Shown in pieces: positions 8,700 through 17,462 of a DNA stretch of 64,000 bases. Below the pieces are notes generated by a model that did not search any database, was not told where the DNA came from, and saw only the letters and a program-made list of their open reading frames with translations. Each line of letters opens with the position of its first letter. Within the stretch, counting starts at the first letter, position 1. The position numbers were made by a program, and so were the translations under genes. Source of the DNA: Shewanella sp. UCD-KL12 (GTDB taxonomy: Bacteria; Pseudomonadota; Gammaproteobacteria; Enterobacterales; Shewanellaceae); assembly GCF_001957125.1 (NCBI RefSeq), contig NZ_MPHJ01000019.1, positions 41,308 through 105,307 of the forward strand, given 5' to 3'.

Positions 8700-9130
8700 G
8701 ACTTGCCTGATAACAAGTTTCAAATATCTTTTTTGTTGGGTTATTTGGACGGTTTTGATGTTTGGTTAACTCACCTAGTACCATGACCTTACTGTTATTA
8801 ATTGCTTGCAGCAGGTGCTGTAAATGGATTTACGAATGTCACGCTCACACGGTCAGAGATGCTCCCGGCATCTCAAGACATTCCCCATATCCCTATGGGT
8901 CAGGTGTGAATGAGTGACCTCACATGTAGCTACCTCTGTGGAACGCTGTGACTTTTTATTTCATAAGAAGTATCCCTATACGCTCTGCGGTTTCAAACAA
9001 CCTCCATATTTAACTGCCAGTTCGACATCCAGTCTCTCGTTCGAAGAGTATCACCTAGTGATACCTCACCTAGAAACCGAAGCCCACAGCTGCAGCTACA
9101 TCAGGTTATTCATCTCTACGATTTAAAAGT
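8700..9130 (+). repeat. Structured interspersed repeat, copy A (long form)
   Basis: Begins with a TGATAACAAGTTTCAAATATC-type leader shared with copies B and C and ends near the CTACGATTT motif. The core CGGTTTCA ... GAAACCG encloses GTATCAC-CTA-GTGATAC, a 7-bp hairpin. An outer arm pair GCTGTG / CACAGC flanks the core. Unlike the other copies it carries an extra module at 8838-8918 with three further stems. A 70-codon open frame here is not considered a gene (see rejected items). The whole csdE-ybdL gap, about 600 bp, is essentially this element. Confidence 0.75.
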
Positions 9131-9299
9131 TTTGGGCTAGGTAAGAAGCTTCAGAGTACTAAATACAAGGAGCTTAAGTCAGTATTACTGGCTAGCTTAT
9201 TTGGCTAATATGAAATAATGTTAATTTAGAATATGATGAGATCATAAAGAGATGTAAAGTCTCACTAAATAGTGTCATTGCCCATAGAGAGAAAGCCCA

Positions 9300-10454
9300 T
9301 TGAAAACGTTAACTCATAGCAGTAAATTACCGCACCTTGGCACGAGTATATTTACCACTATGACGGGGCTGGCCAATCAATACAATGCTATTAACCTCTC
9401 TCAAGGTTTCCCTGAATTTGATGCCCCTAAACGGTTGAAACAAGGCTTAGCCAAATACTGTGAGCAAGGCTTTAATCAATATGCGCCCTCATCTGGACTC
9501 GCGCCGCTTCAAGCTCAAATCGCCGCTCTCACAGGGCGAACCTATGGCACGGATATCAATCCACTCGATACAGTGACTGTGACTTCTGGCGCGACCGAGG
9601 CCCTATTTGTCGCCATACAAACCATTACCCATCCAGGAGATGAGATTATCATCTTCGACCCAGCTTATGATTCCTATAAACCAGCAATTGAATTGGCCGG
9701 AGGCCGTGCTGTACATATCGCCATGCAAGCGCCAGATTATGCTATCGACTGGCAACTGGTCGCAGCAGCGATTACAGATAAAACCCGCGGCATCATTATC
9801 AATACGCCCCACAACCCAAGCGCAAAGACTTTAAAACAGGCTGACTTTGATGAATTGAAAACACTGGTGAGCAAGCATGAACTACTGCTGATAAGCGATG
9901 AGGTCTATGAGCATATCGCGTTTGAAGGGACGCCGCATATTAGTGTATTAAGCGATCCAGAGCTTTTCTCCCGCGCCTTTGTTATCGCCAGTTTTGGTAA
10001 AACCTTCCATTGTACAGGTTGGAAAATGGGTTACTGCATCGCGCCCGAGGCTCTGACACAAGAGTTTAGAAAGATTCACCAATATGTCACCTTTTCAAGC
10101 TTCACCCCTGCACAATTGGCATTAACCGATATGCTGGCCGAAGAGAGTGAGCACATCACCGCACTCGCTTCCTTTTATCAACATAAAAGAGATCTACTGG
10201 TTAATGCCCTACAAACGAGCCGCTTCACCATTTTACCCAGTGAAGGTACTTACTTTTTACTGCTAGATTACTCAGAGATATCATCGCTCGATGACATGGA
10301 GTTTTGCGCATACTTAGTCAAAGATATAGGCGTAGCAGCAATTCCACTGAGCGTATTCTACCAAACCGCCCCAGGTGATAAAGTCATCCGCTTATGCTTC
10401 GCCAAAGAGGATGATACCTTGCTGCAAGCAGCCGCAAAGTTATCTGCTTTGTAG
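9300..10454 (+). CDS. ybdL: Methionine aminotransferase YbdL-like (PLP, class I/II)
   Basis: 384-residue fold-type I aminotransferase close to E. coli YbdL, a transaminase preferring methionine, histidine and phenylalanine. Conserved blocks: INLSQGFPEFDAPKRL near the N-terminus, NTPHNPSAKT (carboxylate/PLP contacts), SDEVYEHIAFEG, and the PLP-lysine loop SFGKTFHCTGWKMGY (lysine near residue 238). The start is a TTG at 9300; conserved family sequence (SKLPHLGTSIFTTM) precedes the first in-frame ATG, so the TTG or another upstream non-ATG start is needed. It is flanked on both sides by copies of the structured repeat and has no operon partner. Confidence 0.86.
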   Translation: MKTLTHSSKLPHLGTSIFTTMTGLANQYNAINLSQGFPEFDAPKRLKQGLAKYCEQGFNQYAPSSGLAPLQAQIAALTGRTYGTDINPLDTVTVTSGATEALFVAIQTITHPGDEIIIFDPAYDSYKPAIELAGGRAVHIAMQAPDYAIDWQLVAAAITDKTRGIIINTPHNPSAKTLKQADFDELKTLVSKHELLLISDEVYEHIAFEGTPHISVLSDPELFSRAFVIASFGKTFHCTGWKMGYCIAPEALTQEFRKIHQYVTFSSFTPAQLALTDMLAEESEHITALASFYQHKRDLLVNALQTSRFTILPSEGTYFLLLDYSEISSLDDMEFCAYLVKDIGVAAIPLSVFYQTAPGDKVIRLCFAKEDDTLLQAAAKLSAL

Positions 10455-10465
10455 CAAGCAGAGTT

Positions 10466-10825
10466 CACTTGTCAGATAGCAAGTGGCTGAAATATCTTTT
10501 TGGTTGGGTTCATTGGGCTGAATTTGTATTTGGTTATTTTCAGGTAAACACAACTTCATTGTTATCTATTGCCTGCAGCATGCCCACATGTAGATACTTC
10601 TGTGGGTCGCTGGCTCTTGATTTCATAATAGTCCTTCCATGACCGCTCCACGGTTTCAAACAACCTCCATGTTTAACTGCCAGTTCGACATCCTGTCTCT
10701 CGCTCGAAGAGTATCACGTAGTGATACCTCACCCTGAAACCGAAGCCCACAGCCGCATCTACATCGGATTATCAATCTCTTCGATTGGAGTTTTACAGAA
10801 ACACTAAGTAATTTTTGGACAAAAG
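10466..10825 (+). repeat. Structured interspersed repeat, copy B
   Basis: Same orientation as copy A: leader ACTTGTCAGATAGCAAG, core CGGTTTCA ... TGAAACCG enclosing GTATCAC-GTA-GTGATAC, and tail TCTTCGATTGGAGTTTTACAG. An outer pair CTGTGGG / CCCACAG can form. About 85-90% of the ~130-base core matches copy A by eye. It lacks copy A's extra module. Copy C follows directly, making a tandem pair. Confidence 0.75.
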
Positions 10826-10831
10826 TGTGTT

Positions 10832-11090
10832 TACTTGTCAGATAACAAGTTTCAAATATCTTTATTGGGTTCATTTGGCAGGTTTGATATTTGGTTCGCT
10901 AACTGAACCATTTTACTTCAATTTTATCTATCACCTGCCGTGGGCTTAAGTGCAAACACTTCCGTGACACGCTGTGAACCCATCCATGGGCGCTCTGCGG
11001 TTTCATCCCTGAAACCGAAGGTCACAGCCGCGTTCACACCTGAGTATTTATTTCTTCGATTGGGATTTACAGTTCATAACTAATTTCTGG
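10832..11090 (+). repeat. Structured interspersed repeat, copy C (compact form)
   Basis: Leader ACTTGTCAGATAACAAG matches B. Here the core is reduced to a single perfect hairpin, CGGTTTCA-TCCC-TGAAACCG at about 10999-11018, inside an outer stem GCTGTGA / TCACAGC; about 90 bases of internal sequence found in A and B are absent. The tail TCTTCGATTGGGATTTACAG is retained. Loss of the interior with both arms intact suggests that the stem itself is what is conserved. Confidence 0.72.
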
Positions 11091-11565
11091 ACAGAAATAG
11101 CTTAGAGCAGTTGCTTCCAATACAGAGCAAAGCTCTCTACCTGTATTGAGATTGAAGGCAGAAGCTACTACAAGTCCCCCTTGGGAGTTGCCGTAGGGCA
11201 TTGGAATACATAGCGTAAGCCAGACATGGATGTCTGGCTAACTTTCGGGGGACAGGATGTTCCATCGGAAGTGTTAGCTATTTATCCATAAGCGCAAGGG
11301 TCACAACTTCAATGGGGTGAATAATCATCAACGATGATTGAGCTTATGAGCGAGAGACAGGGATTGTCGAAATGGCTTTGTATAGGGACATACTCTGGCA
11401 CGTACTCTTAACTTGATGAGATGGTAAAGGGGGGTTGCTGTTGACCTCCCTTTGCCTCGGGTGTGGGTGGAAAACCCGCGACTTACTTCGGTCGCCAGAC
11501 CGATATCTCTGGGAATAGAATTCCGCGACTTTAGTTTTTAAACGAAGTCTAATCATCTTTTACAA
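11091..11565. other. Hairpin-rich non-coding region between repeat copies
   Basis: No convincing gene. Several strong inverted repeats occur: CAATACAG / CTGTATTG near 11119-11150, GTCCCCC (11174-11180) pairing with GGGGGAC (11247-11253), and a 10-bp hairpin AGCCAGACAT-GG-ATGTCTGGCT at 11218-11239. A fragment resembling the repeat core in inverted orientation appears near 11343-11375. It may be a structured RNA or the remains of a larger element; the direction of transcription is unknown. Confidence 0.55.
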
Positions 11566-11569
11566 ACGC

Positions 11570-11800
11570 AGTTTGGCCACAGCTCACTTTGGGGCATAAA
11601 CGTGTTACCAACAAAGCTTCAATCGAAGAGATAGATAAACGGGTGTAAGTAAGTTCGAGGACTTCGATTTCAGGGTGAGGTATCACTACGTGATACTCTT
11701 CGAACGAGAGACAGGATGTCGAACTGGCAGTTAAACATGGAGGTTGTTTGAAATCGCAGAGCGCCCACTGCAGGCGATAGACAACAATGAAAGTATAACC
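11570..11800 (-). repeat. Structured interspersed repeat, copy D (inverted)
   Basis: Reverse-complement copy of the same family. Read on the minus strand: CTCTGCGATTTCAAACAACC, then the hairpin GTATCAC-GTA-GTGATAC, then CCCTGAAATCGAAG and the tail TCTTCGATTGAAG. The core arms are CGATTTCA / TGAAATCG, whereas B and C have CGGTTTCA / TGAAACCG: two changes that keep pairing (G-C to A-U). Confidence 0.72.
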
Positions 11801-11950
11801 TTCAAACAAACTGCCAAGTAGCTACTCACCGAGTGCAGAACGGTTGTAAACTTCTGCTGCATAACATCTGATGCAAATCCATTTGCATCAGATGTCGCAG
11901 CAAAGCCCATATGGCCGGCTCAGATAAGTTAACAGCCGGAACTAGCCGGC

Positions 11951-13552
11951 TTAATTGACTTTGTTGGTTACCTTGGTTTGTTCAACTTCAGTGAGTAAGC
12001 CTCTAATCAAGCTCACGCAGCCTAAAAGCAAAATGATAGTGAAAGGCAGTGCGGCTATGATAGTTATCGATTGCAGAGCTTGAATTGACTGAGTGCCGCC
12101 AATCCACAACATCACCATAGCGATAGCACCTGAGATAACCACCCAAACCACTTTCTGGCGCTCTGGCACTTCTAACTTACCACCCGCAGTCATACCATCA
12201 ATGACGATTGAGCCTGAATCTAACGTAGTCACAAAGAAAACGATAATCAGTGCGACAGCAATAACCGATAGAATATTGCCGAGCGGATAAGCATCTAACA
12301 TATAAAATAAACTGAGAGAGACGTCAGCAATCCCCTGATCGATACCCAGTTGGCCGACCTTATCTATCACTTGCTCGATAGCAACACCGCCAAAAATAGA
12401 CATCCAAGCTGTGGTGACGACTGTAGGTATGACCAATACGCACAGTAGGAACTCACGAACTGTACGCCCTTTGGAAATGCGGGCCACAAACATACCAAAG
12501 AAGGGTGCATACGCGACCCACCAAGCCCAATAGAATACGGTCCAACCATGTAACCATGTCGTATCGTCACGACCTGAAGCTTGGCTTAAAGGAATGATGT
12601 TTTTCACATAGCCAGAAACAGCAGTGGCCATTGAATCAAGCACTGTAGTGAAATTTAATACCGCAATGAAGCCAAGGAAAACAAACGCAATAATCATGTT
12701 TAGATTACTTAAAAGCTTAACGCCTCCATCCATGCCGCGCAGTACAGAGAAAATCGCTAATCCCATAATGAGTACGATAATGCCCTGCTGAAGGATAATA
12801 TTATTTTCAAGTCCAAAAACATGGCTAATACCACTGGCAGCTTGTGTCCCACCTAAGCCAAGTGATGTGGCTAAGCCAAACAAGGTGACCAGTACGGTCA
12901 GTACATCAATCACATCACCGGTTTTCCCCCAGACTCTATCGCCTAGTAAAGGGTAAAACACAGAGCGCATTGATAAAGGTAACCCCTTGTTATACACAAA
13001 ATAGGCCAGGCAAAGTGCTGTCATGCCGTAAATCGCCCACGCATGTAAGCCCCAGTGAAAGGCTGTTGCGCCTAATGCTGCTTCACGCCCTTCTGGTGTG
13101 AAAGGCTCTGCACTTAACGGCGTACCAAACCAGTTAGTATAGAAAGCCGTTGGCTCTGCCACTCCCCAAAAAATTAACCCGATCCCCATTCCTGCTGCAA
13201 ATAGCATAGCTATCCATGACAACATGGAATAATCAGCTGTTGCGCCATCACCGCCTAAACGAATTTTCCCCAAAGGTGAAAATGCGATAGCGATAGCGAG
13301 CAAAAGCATTAGATTTGCCCCCCACATAAAGAGGAAATCAAAATTAGAGAGAACCGCCCCCTTAACAGAGTCAATGGCGGCTTTTGCGTCTGCTGGCGAG
13401 AGGACTAATAAGGTGACGATAAATAGAAGAGATAGGCCGACTGAGGCAGTAAAAACTGTGTTGTGAACATCCATGCCCAACTTATTGGTATTATCTTGTC
13501 CGATTTGATAATCCGTTGATTCAATACTGTATTTGTTTGATTTAAAACTCAT
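11951..13552 (-). CDS. BCCT-family betaine/carnitine/choline transporter
   Basis: 533-residue inner-membrane secondary transporter with 12 predicted TM helices. Family signatures: GMGIGLIFWGVAEP, FHWGLHAWAIYGM, and the Trp-rich block WAWWVAYAPFFGMFVARISKGRTVREF in the eighth TM region. Substrates are trimethylammonium or similar compatible solutes (glycine betaine, choline, DMSP); the specific one cannot be read from sequence. The C-terminus is short, without the long osmosensing tail of BetP-type members. Monocistronic and convergent with repeat copy B-C DNA. Confidence 0.92.
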   Translation of the reverse strand: MSFKSNKYSIESTDYQIGQDNTNKLGMDVHNTVFTASVGLSLLFIVTLLVLSPADAKAAIDSVKGAVLSNFDFLFMWGANLMLLLAIAIAFSPLGKIRLGGDGATADYSMLSWIAMLFAAGMGIGLIFWGVAEPTAFYTNWFGTPLSAEPFTPEGREAALGATAFHWGLHAWAIYGMTALCLAYFVYNKGLPLSMRSVFYPLLGDRVWGKTGDVIDVLTVLVTLFGLATSLGLGGTQAASGISHVFGLENNIILQQGIIVLIMGLAIFSVLRGMDGGVKLLSNLNMIIAFVFLGFIAVLNFTTVLDSMATAVSGYVKNIIPLSQASGRDDTTWLHGWTVFYWAWWVAYAPFFGMFVARISKGRTVREFLLCVLVIPTVVTTAWMSIFGGVAIEQVIDKVGQLGIDQGIADVSLSLFYMLDAYPLGNILSVIAVALIIVFFVTTLDSGSIVIDGMTAGGKLEVPERQKVVWVVISGAIAMVMLWIGGTQSIQALQSITIIAALPFTIILLLGCVSLIRGLLTEVEQTKVTNKVN

Positions 13553-13827
13553 AAATTATGATGTTCACATATCCGGTTCTACGAATATAAAGACCACTCC
13601 ATTTCGGGTGAATAGTTGACTGGCTAGCCCTACCATCAATGAAAAATGGCCTCCAAGAAAAGAGGGGGAACTTGGCTATACGCTCAATCTCAAGCCGATT
13701 ATCTTACCATAAAATGCGATAGCAAATTTTGATGTAAAGCCATAACCTCTGAAAGGAGCTCACTTAGGGCTGCAACACTCTACAAACTCAAGTACTATTA
13801 ATCCCAACTCCCCCATAGAGCCTAAAC

Positions 13828-14727
13828 ATGAAAATCAGATTACTACTCAATGGTAAGAAAGCAGGATTAGATACCATTAGACAAGCAGTATACTCCCTTC
13901 GCTCTCAAGGGCACTTTCTCGAAGTCAGGGTCACTTGGGAAGCGGGCGATATTGAGCGGTTAGTTGCTGAAGCTATTGCTGACGGTTGCGATCGTATTAT
14001 TGCAGGTGGTGGAGACGGAACGGTTAACGAAGTCGCTAATGCTTTAATGCTATCTCCGCTGGCATCCAGACCAGAACTTGCAATACTTCCTTTAGGCACA
14101 GCAAACGATTTTGCAACAGCTTGTACCATCAGCAATCAACCTTTAGCCGCCTTGCAGCTTGCCGCAACAGGTGAAGCGACGCCGATAGATATTGTTAGCG
14201 CTAATGAACAGTACTTTATTAATATGGCGACTGGAGGGTTCGGCGCTCAAGTTACCGCAACGACTCCTGTACAGTTAAAAAACTTTCTTGGCGGTGGTGC
14301 ATACACGCTAACCGGATTAATTCAGGCTCTTAACTTTCAACCTTTTCTTGGAACAGTTTCAATAGAGGGGCAAAATTATGACAGAAAAGTACTGTTTGGC
14401 GCCGTGTGTAATGGACGAATGGCTGGTGGTGGGCAAGAGTTAGCTAAAAGTGCCTATATCAATGATGGATTACTAGAGCTCGTCTCTTTACAAGAGTTCC
14501 CCGCTAGTGAATTAAGCTTAGTTATAAATGAGCTAATCAATGATGATATCCAAAATGGTCAATATGTAAAACGCCATCAAGCTACAGCTGCAACATGGCA
14601 ATCAGCAGAAGTAATGCCTATCAACCTCGATGGTGAGCCATTATCAACCAACAAGCTTACTGTTAAGGTTATCCCAGAGGCGATTAACTTGGTGCTACCT
14701 ACTGGCTGCCCCTTGATAAAAGTATAA
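13828..14727 (+). CDS. yegS: Lipid kinase YegS-like (diacylglycerol kinase catalytic domain)
   Basis: 299-residue soluble kinase of the DAGK/YegS family, phosphorylating diacylglycerol or phosphatidylglycerol-type lipids with ATP. The nucleotide-binding motif GGGDGTVNEVANAL (about residues 62-75) and PLGTANDFA (about 92-100) are intact, as is the C-terminal NLDGEP motif (about 271-276). Length equals E. coli YegS (299). It is divergent from the BCCT gene. The physiological lipid substrate is not established for this subfamily. Confidence 0.87.
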   Translation: MKIRLLLNGKKAGLDTIRQAVYSLRSQGHFLEVRVTWEAGDIERLVAEAIADGCDRIIAGGGDGTVNEVANALMLSPLASRPELAILPLGTANDFATACTISNQPLAALQLAATGEATPIDIVSANEQYFINMATGGFGAQVTATTPVQLKNFLGGGAYTLTGLIQALNFQPFLGTVSIEGQNYDRKVLFGAVCNGRMAGGGQELAKSAYINDGLLELVSLQEFPASELSLVINELINDDIQNGQYVKRHQATAATWQSAEVMPINLDGEPLSTNKLTVKVIPEAINLVLPTGCPLIKV

Positions 14728-14786
14728 CTACATATAAACTTTTCTATCGCTTAGCAAGGGGCGCTCTATATTGAGTGCTTGTAAAC

Positions 14787-15077
14787 TTAATCAAGCTGTG
14801 TCATTTCACTAATAACAAAACTCTCCACTGCACCAGCGGTTGCCTCAAGGTAAGCCGCGATATGCTCACTCGCTAAATGGGTCTCTAACAGGGCTTTACT
14901 CTCCCAACGCTCATAAAACACAAATAGCTCTGGATGAGCATTATCTTGATGCAGATCGTACTGCAGGCAGCCCTGTTCTTTTCGAGTTGGTTCAATCAGT
15001 TTTAATAGCTCAGATTTCACTAATGCTACCTGCGCTTTGTTAGCTTCGATGCGTGCAACTATGGCTAATACGGTCAT
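14787..15077 (-). CDS. Antibiotic-biosynthesis-monooxygenase-fold protein (YgiN-like)
   Basis: About 96-residue dimeric ferredoxin-like-fold protein of the ABM superfamily. Typical features: an N-terminal beta strand MTVLAIVARIEA, the EQGCLQYDLHQD segment, and FVFYERWESKALLETHLASEHI in the second half. Family members include the quinol monooxygenase YgiN and many small proteins of unknown substrate. I prefer the start at 15077 (MTVLAIV...) because the extra 11 residues from an upstream ATG at 15110 are not like the family; GGGGAACTCC-type sequence upstream can act as ribosome site. Convergent with yegS. Confidence 0.78.
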   Translation of the reverse strand: MTVLAIVARIEANKAQVALVKSELLKLIEPTRKEQGCLQYDLHQDNAHPELFVFYERWESKALLETHLASEHIAAYLEATAGAVESFVISEMTQLD

Positions 15078-15316
15078 GGGGAACTCCATTAAATTATTCG
15101 GGGGTAGCAATCATTATAGGAGAGATTAAAAACAGATAAACACGACAATCCGCCCTACACTTTCAAAAAAGTGTTGATAATAGGTCTGAGAGTCATGACA
15201 ATAGTTCAATATACAAACAAAAAATAGCGCCTTTTATCTGAGATAGAAGGCACTATGTTGTCTAAAGTAACCGATGAAAATAGTCTAAAAAAGCTTATAA
15301 AAAGCGAATGCTACAA

Positions 15317-17284
15317 CTATTTTACCTCTAGAAGATCGCGAGTTCTCCACTGCACCGCGATTAAACCTAATATAACTAAAATCCCAACAAAACCAGCGCC
15401 GAAGGGGTTAAATAGGATCACAGGTACCGTCGATATCGCAATCACTCGCTCAGCTTTACTCAAGCCTCTTAGCAGATAACCTTCAATGGATATCGCCAAC
15501 GCTAAGATAATACCTGCGGTCTGGGCGATAGCAAAAGCAAACTCCAACATGCTCGCCTCAGGATTAAGCAGATCGGTATAAGCCATCATGATTGGGATGA
15601 TAAACAGGCCCCCGGCTAACTTAAAGGCTTCCACCGATGACTTCATCGGATTGGCATTCGCCACACCTGCCCCAGCAAAAGCGGCTAGCGCGATAGGCGG
15701 CGTGACATTGGAGGTCTGAGATAGCCAGAACACGATTAAGTGTGCAGTCAACAGCGGTAGACCAAAATCGCCCAACATAGGTACAGCCATCACAGCTAAT
15801 ACAATATAGGCCGCGGTAACCGGTAAGCCCATACCAAGCACCAATGCCACAATACTGATTAAGCCCAGTGCCACCAGCATGTAACCACCGGAGAACTCCA
15901 TAACAAACTGCGTAAACTGCAGTCCAATTCCCGTCTGACCGACAACACCAACAATAATCCCCGCCGCGCCACACGCCACAGAGATAGGTAGCGCCATTAA
16001 GGCGCCGTTTTTCATCCCAGAGATAAACTTAGTTAGCCCGATACGGCTGTGCTTACGCAGCGCGGCAGTCACTAAGATTGCCGTACAGCCCGCCACACCA
16101 ACAAGCAAAGGTGAATAGGCCATCATCAACAGCGCAGTGATCAGCGCCAGTGGGATCAGGTGATGGGCGCCCTGCTTCATCACTGCTATGACCGCTTCAG
16201 TGCGGCTCACAGCTTGTAAGTTAAGCTTACAGGCCATCAAATGTACGTAAAGCAAGGTACAGAAGAAGTAGAGAATCGCTGGCGCAATGGAGGCCAACAT
16301 AATGTCGCTATAGGGCACCCCAGTAAACTGCGCCATCACAAACGCGCCAGCGCCCATAATAGGCGGCATGATCTGCCCACCTGTCGATGCCGCCGCTTCA
16401 ATACCTGCGGCTTGCTCTGGCTTATAGCCCAGCTTCTTCATCATAGGAATAGTCACAGAGCCGGTTGTCACAGTATTGGCAATCGCCGATCCTGAGATTG
16501 AGCCAAGCCCAGCAGAGGCTAAAACCGCCGCTTTGGCTGGCCCACCACGGTATCGACCTGCAATAGAAAAGGCCAAATCGATAAAGAACTTACCCGCGCC
16601 CGTCACCTCTAAGAAGGCACCAAACAGCACAAAGATAAATACCGTGGTTGCCGCAATGCCCAATGCTGAGCCAAACACACCATTGGCCGAGTAGATCTGG
16701 AACTGAATCAACTCCTGCAGTGAATAAGATTTAGTGGCAATCGCGCTAGGCAGGAGATCGCCAAAGGCGCTATAGCCCAAAAACAGCGCGGCAATGAGTA
16801 CCATGACCCAACCCACTGTGCGACGACAGCCCTCCATCAATAACCCTAACAGTGCGCAGCCAGCAACCAAATCTTGCATGCCTAAGCCATAGAGTAGATG
16901 GTCGATATCATTGTAATCAAAAATGCTCATACGATAGGCAGCGAACAGGGTCAGCCCACAGAGCACCAGGTCGAACACTCTACCAGGGAGATAAAGCTTG
17001 CTGTAACGGTTTTTAATCAGTGGATAGTGTAGAAAAATAAGCACCAATACCCAGCAGAGGTGTACGGGTCTGAAATAGGTCGCCGAAATGGTCGAGGTGA
17101 TCCCTTGCCAGATCTGAAAGCCTGACAGAGCCACAGCAATAACAAGAATAATATAACCAAACCACTTAAACACAGCCTCATAGGGCATGGTGTCATCAAC
17201 CGCTATAGTTGCTAAAGATGCGCTCTGGTTTGGATCGAGTACAGGTTCATCATGACCTAATTTTGAATTATTAGCTTGGGTCAT
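15317..17284 (-). CDS. TAXI-type TRAP transporter, fused small/large permease (DctQM)
   Basis: 655-residue inner-membrane protein combining the four-TM DctQ-like part (about residues 30-170) and the twelve-TM DctM-like part (about 180-640). Signatures of the large subunit are present: GSISGSAIANTVTTGSVTIPMMKKLGY and QIMPPIMGAGAFVMAQFTGV. It imports an organic acid or amino acid using an ion gradient together with the periplasmic binding protein encoded upstream. A GAGGACA ribosome site lies 5 bases before the ATG. The binding-protein gene precedes it on the same strand with a 178-base gap. Confidence 0.9.
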   Translation of the reverse strand: MTQANNSKLGHDEPVLDPNQSASLATIAVDDTMPYEAVFKWFGYIILVIAVALSGFQIWQGITSTISATYFRPVHLCWVLVLIFLHYPLIKNRYSKLYLPGRVFDLVLCGLTLFAAYRMSIFDYNDIDHLLYGLGMQDLVAGCALLGLLMEGCRRTVGWVMVLIAALFLGYSAFGDLLPSAIATKSYSLQELIQFQIYSANGVFGSALGIAATTVFIFVLFGAFLEVTGAGKFFIDLAFSIAGRYRGGPAKAAVLASAGLGSISGSAIANTVTTGSVTIPMMKKLGYKPEQAAGIEAAASTGGQIMPPIMGAGAFVMAQFTGVPYSDIMLASIAPAILYFFCTLLYVHLMACKLNLQAVSRTEAVIAVMKQGAHHLIPLALITALLMMAYSPLLVGVAGCTAILVTAALRKHSRIGLTKFISGMKNGALMALPISVACGAAGIIVGVVGQTGIGLQFTQFVMEFSGGYMLVALGLISIVALVLGMGLPVTAAYIVLAVMAVPMLGDFGLPLLTAHLIVFWLSQTSNVTPPIALAAFAGAGVANANPMKSSVEAFKLAGGLFIIPIMMAYTDLLNPEASMLEFAFAIAQTAGIILALAISIEGYLLRGLSKAERVIAISTVPVILFNPFGAGFVGILVILGLIAVQWRTRDLLEVK

Positions 17285-17462
17285 ATCATGTCCTCAATAG
17301 GTTCAGGTTATACGGTGTAAACTGACGTTGAGTCGAGAGTCTCAGCCGCCTACCTAAACAGAAAATAAAAGGAGTACCTTGCGGTATAGACTAAAACACA
17401 AAGACAGCCTATTGGCTGCCCTTGCACTTAAGTTTTATTGTTTTACAGATAGTTAGGCAGGC

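Noticed and set aside
8914..9126. 70-codon open frame in repeat copy A, with similar frames in copies B and D (shared CGFKQPP... translation)
   Set aside because: Differences between copies in this frame are nearly all amino-acid changing (TAT/TGT, AGT/TGT, TTC/CTC, CTA/GTA) and fall in loops, while paired arms are preserved. There is no ribosome site. The sequence behaves as structured non-coding DNA.
10656..10874. 72-codon minus-strand open frame across copies B and C
   Set aside because: Spans the junction of two repeat copies, has no ribosome site and no equivalent in the other copies.
15255..15479. 74-codon plus-strand frame over the 3' end of the TRAP permease gene
   Set aside because: Most of it is antisense to the well-supported permease, and it has no ribosome site or recognisable domain.
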